The notes beneath the pieces were generated by a model. It had not been told where the DNA came from. It saw nothing but the letters and a program-made list of their open reading frames with translations, and searched no databases. Positions 1 through 5,971 of a DNA stretch of 7,510 nt are shown here, piece by piece; within the stretch, counting starts at the first letter, position 1, and each line of letters starts with the position of its first letter. Position numbers and translations under genes: made by a program. The DNA is taken from contig CAYSBK010000122.1 of the NCBI GenBank assembly GCA_964429265.1, positions 1 to 7,510 on the forward strand, given 5' to 3'. This DNA is from CAYSBK01 sp964429265. GTDB taxonomy: Bacteria; Planctomycetota; Phycisphaerae; Sedimentisphaerales; Anaerobacaceae.

Positions 1-925
1 GGTCCCGCAGGTTCCTAGTCTCGCGCCCGGTTATACGCTCGGACTTGGCCGGCGCCGGCGCGGGCGCCGGCGGCGTGGTCACGTGTGCCGCTGCGTCGCC
101 AGCTATCTTGCCCGATTGCGCTTCAGCCCGTGCCTTCAACTGCCCGAATATCTCGTCCAGTGCGGCCTGTTGCTCGGAGCTGCCGTCGGCACCGGCCGAT
201 TGTCGGACCTTGGCTTCGAGTTCCGCAAATATCTCTTCGGCCATCCGCCGCTGCCTCTCGATTTCCTCAGGGGACATCCGCACCGCCCGCGATGCAGGGG
301 TGGAAGCAGAGGCGGCAACAGCACCACCCGAAACCGGCGAACCTGTCGCGGGCGGCGGCGTTGCCGATGACGACCCGGCCTGCAGAAGACTTATTTCGGG
401 CTTGTGCTTGACACGCACCTCGACCGTCTTGGCGCCGCCAGTGGCCACCACGTAACCATCGTGGATCTGCAGGGTGAAGTGACCTACTCTACCGGACTGC
501 CTGACCCAGTGGACGCCCTTGCCGGGCACATCAACCAGGGCAAGCGACTCGGCCGGATTGGATGCGTTGTAGCTGGTACCCAGAAGGGCAAAGGTGGTCG
601 GCGGACGCGGAGGAGGAGGCGGAGGAGGAGGATCCCCTGTCCGCGTGTCCACGGGCGGGCGCGGCCCGGCCGTAGTGCGCGGCGGCGGTGCCGGCGGGTT
701 CAAGATGCGTGCCAGCGCCCTTGCCTGGGAGACCAGGGGTGAAACCTTGTTTCGACGGCGCGAACCGGCCGTGTTGGCCTGCGAGAGTTTCTCCAGCACG
801 CTGGGGGTGCTCAGGAACGCCTCGACTGCGTCGTCCCTGCGGAACCCGAAGAAAAAGGGGAAGGCCAGCAGCCCGATCGCCACAATCGCCACCAGAATGC
901 TCGTTATGCGCAATGTCTTTACCAT
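1..925 (-). CDS. Membrane-anchored proline-rich protein with GspC/PilP-like domain (partial, C-terminus beyond left edge)
   Basis: An open frame of 308 codons runs from an ATG at 925 to the left edge without a stop, so the C-terminus is missing. A GAGG ribosome site (931-934 on the minus strand) sits 5 bases before the ATG and supports this start. Residues 5-27 form one hydrophobic segment, a likely membrane anchor, with most of the protein probably periplasmic. A proline-rich linker follows (about 77-109, with eight prolines in a row). Residues about 110-173 (TTFALLGTSYN ... HWVRQSGRVG ... QIHDGYVV) resemble the homology-region domain of type II secretion GspC and of pilus PilP: a small beta domain where 'HWV..SGRVG' and 'I.DG.VV' match the usual pattern. 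Beyond about 185 the sequence is low-complexity Ala/Pro/Ser, with a charged, probably helical stretch at about 219-270. The start lies 21 bases after the cytochrome gene, so the two are probably co-transcribed. The domain match is from memory of the family; a role in secretion or pilus assembly is inference, and no other secretion gene is visible. Confidence 0.75.
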   Translation of the reverse strand, partial: MVKTLRITSILVAIVAIGLLAFPFFFGFRRDDAVEAFLSTPSVLEKLSQANTAGSRRRNKVSPLVSQARALARILNPPAPPPRTTAGPRPPVDTRTGDPPPPPPPPRPPTTFALLGTSYNASNPAESLALVDVPGKGVHWVRQSGRVGHFTLQIHDGYVVATGGAKTVEVRVKHKPEISLLQAGSSSATPPPATGSPVSGGAVAASASTPASRAVRMSPEEIERQRRMAEEIFAELEAKVRQSAGADGSSEQQAALDEIFGQLKARAEAQSGKIAGDAAAHVTTPPAPAPAPAKSERITGRETRNLRD

Positions 926-946
926 AACAGCCTCACTGTCTGCTGT

Positions 947-2272
947 TTATTTGACATTGGCGGGGGCATTTGGTTCCGGCCAGTGGACGATTTTTTCGAA
1001 ATACTCCGCCTCGTTGCCGGCGTAATGGACGCTGTTTTCGGGCGTATGGCAGTCCTCACAGCTGCTCTGCGGCTCGGCCGGGGCGGCCGCGCCGGCGGTC
1101 GCAACGTGTGCAGAACCGGGTCCGTGGCAGTTTTCACAGCCCACGTCTTTGAGATTCGGCGTCTGCCGGGGCGTGATAAAGCCGCCTTCGTAGTCAAAGC
1201 CCACGACATGGCAGACAACGCACTCCGGGTCGTACTGGGAGCCTACCTTTTCCAAAGTCTGGTAAGCGTTGGCGTGCCTCTGCAAGCTCCACTTTGAGTA
1301 TTCGTACCCGTGGCAGCCCCGGCAGGTCTCGGAGCCAACGTACCTGAGCCCGTCGGCAAGCGGATATCGGGGGTGCCTGACGAGCAACTCGGATACCTCA
1401 AGAAGACGCTGATAGTCGCGGTACAGCTCAACGAGCGAGCTTTCGGCAGGCAGCGTATCAAGCACCGGGACCGCCCCGAAGCCAAGCCGGGGTCGTCCGT
1501 CCTCCCCTGAGCCGGTCACCTCCACCTTCAGCACGTACCTGCCGTACCGGCCCGACGAGACCACCAGGGGACCGCCCGCCTTGGCCGGGCGAAGCCGCTG
1601 CGGCTCATCCGCGACGGGTGGACACACAAGGCAGTCCACCAGGCCGGTCCGGATAATGGCGTCAATGCTCCCGGCGTCGCAGTGGTCGGCCAGTAACACA
1701 TTGACGCCGACGGCGTTGCTATCGGTCGGGCGACGCAAGAGCTGCGGCAAGAGCCCGATGGCTTGCTTCTGGGCATCGAACGCCGCGACAGTCAGCACAA
1801 CGGTGCGGTCTTTCAGGCGAAAACGCTTGCTGTAGCTGGAACTCATATTCGGCTCGGACGCACTTATGAGGGCGAAATGCGACTGCACTTGCTCGACAAG
1901 TCCCTCCTGCTCCATCAACTGAAGCTCCTGCTGCTGCAGTACCAGCACATCGTACTGGAGGCGTCGCAGGGCCTCGAGCATGATTTCGAGCTTGATCCGG
2001 CCCTGCTGGTCCGTTCGGCTGACCAGATGACCGGCATCGACCACCAGGCGCCTCGAGCGGGGAACGCTTGAGAGGATCGCCGCCCGCTTCTCAAAGCCGC
2101 CCAGCTGGCCTGCCGAGCAGCCACAGGGTCGTAACTGGCCCAACTCGTAGCCTGTGAGGAAAATGGTGACAGCCTCGGCCCCGGCCGCCATGCCGGGGCG
2201 GGGCTGGCGCGACACGCTGACAGCGCACGAAGCCGCTATTGCCAGCACTAAAAAAGGATAGAACTGCCGCAT
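947..2272 (-). CDS. Tetraheme cytochrome c554-family protein with N-terminal 5'-nucleotidase-like domain
   Basis: This 441-residue exported protein has two parts. Residues 1-20 are a hydrophobic signal sequence; C16 after 'AAS' is a weak lipobox, so a lipoprotein is possible. Residues about 34-270 look like the metallophosphatase (5'-nucleotidase) fold seen in related multiheme proteins: LRPCGCSAGQLGGFEKRAAI (48-67), VVDAGHLV (77-84) and a YDVLVL segment (107-112). Usual metal ligands appear replaced (DAGH where DAGD is expected, LQQQEL where a GNHE-type motif is expected), so catalysis is doubtful. Residues about 310-432 form a cytochrome c554/c-prime-type domain with four CXXCH heme sites: CRGCH 317-321, CVVCH 351-355, CENCH 379-383 (in VGCENCHGPGSAH) and CEDCH 405-409. 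H333, H389 and H430 are candidate distal heme ligands. The likely role is periplasmic electron transfer; partner and substrate are unknown. No clear ribosome site precedes the ATG, but this start gives the signal peptide. It follows the DUF1573 gene by 37 bases. Confidence 0.9.
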   Translation of the reverse strand: MRQFYPFLVLAIAASCAVSVSRQPRPGMAAGAEAVTIFLTGYELGQLRPCGCSAGQLGGFEKRAAILSSVPRSRRLVVDAGHLVSRTDQQGRIKLEIMLEALRRLQYDVLVLQQQELQLMEQEGLVEQVQSHFALISASEPNMSSSYSKRFRLKDRTVVLTVAAFDAQKQAIGLLPQLLRRPTDSNAVGVNVLLADHCDAGSIDAIIRTGLVDCLVCPPVADEPQRLRPAKAGGPLVVSSGRYGRYVLKVEVTGSGEDGRPRLGFGAVPVLDTLPAESSLVELYRDYQRLLEVSELLVRHPRYPLADGLRYVGSETCRGCHGYEYSKWSLQRHANAYQTLEKVGSQYDPECVVCHVVGFDYEGGFITPRQTPNLKDVGCENCHGPGSAHVATAGAAAPAEPQSSCEDCHTPENSVHYAGNEAEYFEKIVHWPEPNAPANVK

Positions 2273-2309
2273 ACTACACTAAGCCCAATGAAACGCGGCT
2301 GACCCCGCT

Positions 2310-3494
2310 CTACTGTGTCACCCGATACAGCCCCCGACAGTCGATCCGAATCTTCGGCCCGTCTTTTATCTGGACAAAGAGAACATCGGTGAAAATCCTC
2401 CTTCGCCGGTCGTCATCCCGCGGCGGCGGAGTTATCTCAAGAGTGAACTTATAACCGTTGTTGTGCTCGCCTTTTTCCATTGAGAGCACTTTGATCGTGC
2501 CCTTTTGGGACGACGTCGACTCCACCTCGAACTGCTCGTCGTAGTTGTTGAGCACCCACACACCCTTGCGGACAACCGGCTTGTTCGGCTCCGCATCGCG
2601 GATGATTATCGACCGGGGCTGGGTCTCAAACCTCGGGACCACCGTGAACGGCACATAAATCATCTTGCACTGCGGGTGGTTCACGCCGATTCGTATCGTG
2701 CCTCGCGTCGCTCGGCGCAGCTTCGAAAGGTCCACCTGCGGTTCAAGAGTAAATTTGCTCTTTTTCTCAGACTTATCGAACTCGGCGGTTATGGCCCCGC
2801 TGGTGGCCGAGAAGCTGGTTATCGCGAAAGGCTCGCCGTCAACGCTTGAGACAGTAATAGGCACGATCCCCGCGTTGTCACCTTTCAGCATAAGCTGCAG
2901 CCTGGCCGGCTCAGCTTTGACCTTCTTGACAATCACACCCTTGACGTGCAACGGCACGCGCTTGTTATTGGGATCGTTGGTGCTGACGTAGATGCTCTTG
3001 GCGAACTTGCCGGCGTAGCTGCCGGCATGGTACTTGACCGTGATGCTGCCGCTCTCGCCCGGGCCGTACGTCTTCTTTTTGAGCGTCGGCACGGTACAAC
3101 CACACGTGCTGCGGATCTTAAGAATCTTCAGCACTGCATCACCGGTGTTCTTGAACTCGAACTGGCAGGTATTGGTGCTGCTGGGCGCGACCTCGCCAAA
3201 GTCGTGGACAGTCCGCTCAAATGCGATCCTTGGACCGATCTTGCCCTTCTGCGAGCGTGGCTGCTTCGTGGCCGTAGCGGCGACTTCGGACGGCGGTGTT
3301 TTCGGCATCGTCTGCTCAGCTTCGTTCTCACCAGGGCTTGCAGATGGTAGTTGGGCTTGAGTACCCGCATCTTTCAAGGCAACCGGCCTTTCCGCCGAGA
3401 CTTCGGACTTTTCCGCTGTTTGCTGCTGGCAACCACAGGCGGCAAGCAGAAGCAAGGCGATAAAGCCTATGCCGAAGGTGGTATAGTATTTCAT
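2310..3494 (-). CDS. DUF1573 domain lipoprotein
   Basis: This is a 394-residue secreted lipoprotein. The N-terminus has two charged or polar residues, a hydrophobic core and a clear lipobox LAAC with the lipidated cysteine at residue 20. A GGGAG ribosome site (3504-3508, minus strand) lies 9 bases before the ATG at 3494, which fixes the start. Residues 23-85 are a low-complexity linker rich in Ala, Glu, Lys and Pro. Residues about 88-188 are a typical DUF1573 domain: FERTVHDFGEVA, then FEFKNTGD, the hallmark STCGCTVP (129-136), YGPGESGSITVKY, and STNDPNNKRVPLHVKG. The rest (190-394) is beta-rich and probably holds one or two more immunoglobulin-like modules, with no motif I can name. DUF1573 proteins are envelope proteins of unknown function common in Bacteroidetes and Planctomycetes. 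It is the first gene of the likely minus-strand operon, downstream of an extended -10 promoter at 3613-3640. The family call is firm; the function is unknown. Confidence 0.92.
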   Translation of the reverse strand: MKYYTTFGIGFIALLLLAACGCQQQTAEKSEVSAERPVALKDAGTQAQLPSASPGENEAEQTMPKTPPSEVAATATKQPRSQKGKIGPRIAFERTVHDFGEVAPSSTNTCQFEFKNTGDAVLKILKIRSTCGCTVPTLKKKTYGPGESGSITVKYHAGSYAGKFAKSIYVSTNDPNNKRVPLHVKGVIVKKVKAEPARLQLMLKGDNAGIVPITVSSVDGEPFAITSFSATSGAITAEFDKSEKKSKFTLEPQVDLSKLRRATRGTIRIGVNHPQCKMIYVPFTVVPRFETQPRSIIIRDAEPNKPVVRKGVWVLNNYDEQFEVESTSSQKGTIKVLSMEKGEHNNGYKFTLEITPPPRDDDRRRRIFTDVLFVQIKDGPKIRIDCRGLYRVTQ

Positions 3495-3612
3495 AATTCA
3501 CGTCTCCCAGCTGAACTTAATACTCCAATATCCGGTGCCCGTCGGCGGCCCTCAAAGGGCCTGACAAACGCTGGCACCGTAATAAACGTCGGCCATTCGA
3601 CCAGGGTTCGTT

Positions 3613-3640
3613 AGTATACCAGAAAAGAACGGCCCCGCAA
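3613..3640 (-). promoter_or_regulatory. Sigma70-type extended -10 promoter for the DUF1573-cytochrome operon
   Basis: On the minus strand TATACT (3613-3618) is preceded directly by TGG (3619-3621), giving an extended -10 with five of six consensus bases. A weak -35, TTGCGG (3635-3640), lies 16 bases upstream. Transcription would start near 3606, leaving a leader of about 110 bases before the ATG at 3494. The call rests on motif reading alone. Confidence 0.5.
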
Positions 3641-3732
3641 GTACAACCGTGGCACTATCAGCTCCCCATCCTGGTGACGGTGTTGTGGAGCTGCAGGGGC
3701 GGGGGCTCTGCCTTGTTTGGGAGATATCCTGC

Positions 3733-3775
3733 TAAGACTAAGGTTCTAATTTAACCCATTACATATTCGTCATAT
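3733..3775. other. AT-rich patch (possible DNA unwinding element)
   Basis: 31 of 43 bases are A or T (about 72%), against roughly 40% in the surrounding sequence. It lies 12 bases from the weak DnaA-box-like site at 3788-3796 and about 90 bases from the better one at 3865-3873. In bacterial origins an AT-rich unwinding element next to DnaA boxes is the usual layout. On its own the patch could equally be ordinary promoter-region composition. Confidence 0.4.
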
Positions 3776-3787
3776 GGCCGTGGCCTT

Positions 3788-3796
3788 TGTGAATAC
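3788..3796 (-). promoter_or_regulatory. Weak DnaA-box-like site
   Basis: Read on the minus strand the 9-mer is GTATTCACA, seven of nine matches to the consensus TTATCCACA. It lies between the AT-rich patch and the better box at 3865-3873. A seven-of-nine match is common by chance, so it matters only because of its position. Confidence 0.25.
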
Positions 3797-3863
3797 TCTT
3801 GCTGGAGGCGCGTGTAAGTCCTTTGCCTGCGGGGGCTTAGCGCCACGCGGAGCCATTCTTTTC

Positions 3864-3879
3864 TTGTGGAAAACCTGTT
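3864..3879 (-). promoter_or_regulatory. DnaA-box-like site, left arm of inverted pair
   Basis: On the minus strand this reads AACAGGTTTTCCACAA, containing TTTTCCACA (3865-3873), eight of nine matches to the DnaA consensus. The whole 16-mer matches, in inverted orientation and with one mismatch, the sequence at 3972-3987. The conserved flank AACAGG beyond the 9-mer core is more than a chance DnaA-box match would need, so the pair looks like a real repeated binding site. Confidence 0.5.
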
Positions 3880-3886
3880 AGATGAT

Positions 3887-3899
3887 TGGTTAAAAACCA
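3887..3899. repeat. Small perfect inverted repeat between the DnaA-like boxes
   Basis: TGGTT and AACCA form a perfect 5-base inverted repeat around an AAA centre. It lies 7 bases inside the left arm of the DnaA-like pair. It could be a small operator-like site or a chance palindrome. Confidence 0.3.
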
Positions 3900-3971
3900 C
3901 CATATTCTCCGGCTCTATGCGCTGGGGGCTGCTTATTCCTTCTTGCTGGCGTTGGCCGCCAACACCCTGAC

Positions 3972-3987
3972 AACAGGTTATCCACAA
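3972..3987 (+). promoter_or_regulatory. DnaA box with perfect consensus, right arm of inverted pair
   Basis: AACAGGTTATCCACAA contains TTATCCACA at 3978-3986, an exact match to the consensus DnaA box. It is the inverted partner of 3864-3879, with a single T/A difference inside the core; the 9-mers are 104 bases apart. A perfect 9-mer by itself is expected by chance now and then in a genome, but the extended inverted partner strengthens it. It may serve DnaA-dependent replication initiation, DnaA titration or DnaA-mediated control of the flanking operons. Confidence 0.55.
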
Positions 3988-4029
3988 CGTAGCGTTGTCT
4001 CCTGCTTGGGTTCCGTAGGGGGTTTTGGC

Positions 4030-4058
4030 TTGCACGCCACCAGTCTTTCCTGTTTAAT
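4030..4058 (+). promoter_or_regulatory. Candidate sigma70 promoter for fhs-folD
   Basis: TTGCAC (4030-4035, three of six matches to the -35 consensus) and TTTAAT (4053-4058, five of six to -10) are 17 bases apart. They would start transcription near 4065, giving a leader of about 90 bases that opens with a GC-rich palindrome (CCCCCGGGGG). The strand and position fit fhs, but the -35 is weak. Confidence 0.35.
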
Positions 4059-4157
4059 TTCACTTCCCCCGGGGGCCGGCGGGGCAGACCGGCAGGTCCC
4101 AAGGGTCTTAAATGTAGCTCGGCAAACAAGTTAGTGTGATCAGGCAAGGGAACAAAC

Positions 4158-5921
4158 ATGAAGCTGGACCCTACAAAGATGCAGGACTGGCAGATCGCTG
4201 CGGCCGCCGAGGAATCGATGAAGCCCCCGGCCAGGCTCGCGGCTGAGATGGGCCTTAAAGACCAAGAGCTGCTGCCGTACGGGCGCCAACTGGCGCGAGT
4301 GGACTTCGCAATGGCTTATGAGCGGCTGAAAGGCAACCCGTCGGCGAAGTACATCGACGTTACGGCCATCACCCCGACGCCGCTGGGCGAGGGCAAGACG
4401 ACCACGGTCATCGGGCTGATAGAGGGCCTCGGCAGGCTCGGCAAGCGGGTTACCGGCGCCATCCGCCAGCCCAGCGGTGGGCCTACGTTCAACATAAAAG
4501 GCTCGGCGGCCGGTGGTGGCCTGGCACAATGCATCCCGCTCGTGCCGTTCTCGATTCGCCTCACCGGTGACATCGACTGTATCACCAATGCCCACAACCT
4601 GGCTATGGTGGCACTGACCGCGCGGATGCAACACGAAAGGAATTACGACGACGCGAAGCTGGCCCAGCGGAATCTCAAGCGCCTGGACATAGACCCGAAT
4701 CGGGTGCAGATGAAATGGGTTATGGACTTCTGCGCCCAGGCCCTGCGGAACATAACCATCGGCAAGGGCGGGAAGATGGACGGCTACGAGATGGAGTCGG
4801 GCTTTGCCATATCCGTATCGAGCGAACTGATGGCGATACTCGCGCTGGTCAAGGATCTGAAGGATCTGCGCCGCAGGATAAGCAAGATTGTCGTGGCCTA
4901 CGACAAGAAGGGCAACGAGGTAACGACTGCCGACCTGGAAGTGGACGGCGCGATGACCGCGTGGATGGTTGAGACGCTCAACCCCACGCTGCTGCAGACC
5001 ATAGAAGGTCAGCCCGTGTTCGTTCACGCCGGTCCCTTTGCAAACATTGCAATAGGCCAAAGCTCCATTATCGCCGACCTGCTGGCCACGAAGCTGTCCG
5101 ATTATCACGTTACCGAAAGTGGCTTCGGTGCGGACATCGGGTTCGAGAAGTTCTGGAACCTCAAGTGCCGGATGTCGGGGCTTGTACCGAACGCCGTGGT
5201 TATCGTCGCGACGATTCGGGCGCTGAAGATGCACGGGGGCGGGCCGGTGGTAAAACCGGGTCTGCCGCTTAGTGACGAGTACAAGCGGGAAAATCTGGAG
5301 CTGCTGGAGGCCGGTTGCGAAAATCTCGTCGCGCACATTGAGACGGTCAAGAAAAGTGGGGTCAAGCCCGTGGTTTGTATCAACGGCTTTTACACGGACA
5401 CCAAGGCGGAAATCGAGATGGTCCGCAAGGTCGCAGAACAAAACGGCGCGCTTGTGGCGTACTCCGAGCACTGGCTCAAAGGCGGCGAGGGGGCGGTCGA
5501 ACTGGCCGAGGCCGTCATAGAGGCCTGCAACCAGCAGAATCACTTCCGCTTCCTCTACGAGCTTGACGCTCCACTGAGGAAGCAGGTGGAATTGATCGCC
5601 AGGGAGGTCTACGGCGCCGACGGCGTGGAATACTCACCGGAGGCGGTGGAAAAGGCCGAGGCACTTGAGGCCAACAAGGAGCTGCAGGGTTTCGGAACGT
5701 GTATGGTCAAGACCCACCTGAGCCTGTCGCACGACCCGGATGTCAAGGGTCGGCCGCGCAACTGGAAGCTGCCTATCCGGGATTTCCTGCTGTACAAAGG
5801 TGCCGGTTTTATCGTCCCGATTGCCGGAACGATTAAACTTATGCCGGGGACCTGTTCGAACCCGGCCTTCAGAAGGATTGACGTGGACCTCGAAACAGGC
5901 AAAGTAACTGGTGTTTTTTAA
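4158..5921 (+). CDS. fhs: Formate-tetrahydrofolate ligase (formyl-THF synthetase)
   Basis: This cytoplasmic enzyme makes 10-formyl-THF from formate, THF and ATP. The family signature is clear: TPTPLGEGKTTT (72-83) is the nucleotide-binding loop with K80; RQPSGGP (103-109) and KGSAAGGGLAQ (114-124) correspond to the REPSLGP and KGGAAGGGYAQ segments of well-known members; LTGDID and AHNLAM (135-150), VHAGPFANIAIGQSSII (289-305), ESGFGADIGFEKF (320-332), NGFYTDT (409-415) and HWLKGGEG (438-445) follow in order. GAGFIVPIAGTIKLMPG (548-564) and the C-terminal TGKVTGVF are also typical. At 587 residues it is about 30 longer than the usual 557; part of the excess is a charged insert between AHNL and DIDP (about 152-175). 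An AAGGGA ribosome site (4146-4151) lies 6 bases before the ATG. folD follows 50 bases downstream. It may feed purine synthesis or the Wood-Ljungdahl methyl branch. The identification is firm. Confidence 0.97.
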   Translation: MKLDPTKMQDWQIAAAAEESMKPPARLAAEMGLKDQELLPYGRQLARVDFAMAYERLKGNPSAKYIDVTAITPTPLGEGKTTTVIGLIEGLGRLGKRVTGAIRQPSGGPTFNIKGSAAGGGLAQCIPLVPFSIRLTGDIDCITNAHNLAMVALTARMQHERNYDDAKLAQRNLKRLDIDPNRVQMKWVMDFCAQALRNITIGKGGKMDGYEMESGFAISVSSELMAILALVKDLKDLRRRISKIVVAYDKKGNEVTTADLEVDGAMTAWMVETLNPTLLQTIEGQPVFVHAGPFANIAIGQSSIIADLLATKLSDYHVTESGFGADIGFEKFWNLKCRMSGLVPNAVVIVATIRALKMHGGGPVVKPGLPLSDEYKRENLELLEAGCENLVAHIETVKKSGVKPVVCINGFYTDTKAEIEMVRKVAEQNGALVAYSEHWLKGGEGAVELAEAVIEACNQQNHFRFLYELDAPLRKQVELIAREVYGADGVEYSPEAVEKAEALEANKELQGFGTCMVKTHLSLSHDPDVKGRPRNWKLPIRDFLLYKGAGFIVPIAGTIKLMPGTCSNPAFRRIDVDLETGKVTGVF

Positions 5922-5971
5922 GACGCCCCCGCGGGCAGGGGCCGGTTCAACAAGCTATCGGAGTCGAAGAA

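Larger units (their letters stand above)
3495..4157. other. Long divergent intergenic region with no convincing gene
   Basis: This 663-base gap separates the minus-strand envelope operon from the plus-strand folate operon. Short open frames exist on both strands, but none has a family-like product or a supported start. What it does hold: one candidate promoter facing each way, an AT-rich patch (3733-3775), three DnaA-box-like sites, several small inverted repeats (3659-3693, 3807-3844, 3887-3899), a CCCCCGGGGG palindrome just after the candidate fhs promoter, and three copies of GGGGGCT. It is much longer than the gaps inside the two operons, which suggests it carries regulatory or replication signals. 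No tRNA, known riboswitch core or transposon end was recognised. Confidence 0.7.

Noticed and set aside
45..1025. Several plus-strand frames of 79 to 143 codons at the left end
   Set aside because: They are antisense to the uninterrupted 308-codon minus-strand frame, which has a ribosome site, a membrane segment and a recognisable domain. The plus-strand products are low-complexity Arg/Gly/Ser sequence.
3684..3692. TGTGGAGCT as another DnaA box on the minus strand
   Set aside because: It matches only the TCCACA half of the consensus, lacks the AACAGG flank shared by the other two sites, and is already part of the 3659-3693 inverted repeat.
3751..4134. Small open frames on both strands in the intergenic gap (94 and 89 codons minus, 82 codons plus)
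   Set aside because: They overlap one another and the DnaA-like sites, show no convincing ribosome site, and their products resemble no family I know.
4140..5543. A 467-codon open frame on the minus strand
   Set aside because: It lies fully antisense to fhs, whose protein matches its family from end to end. The antisense product is rich in Arg, His, Leu and Val and has no recognisable domain; long antisense frames are common at high GC.
5925..5942. GCCCC/GGGGC hairpin between fhs and folD as a terminator
   Set aside because: The stem is only five pairs and is followed by GGTTCAAC rather than a T-run. The six-T run at the end of fhs lies before the stem, not after it. Readthrough into folD is more likely.
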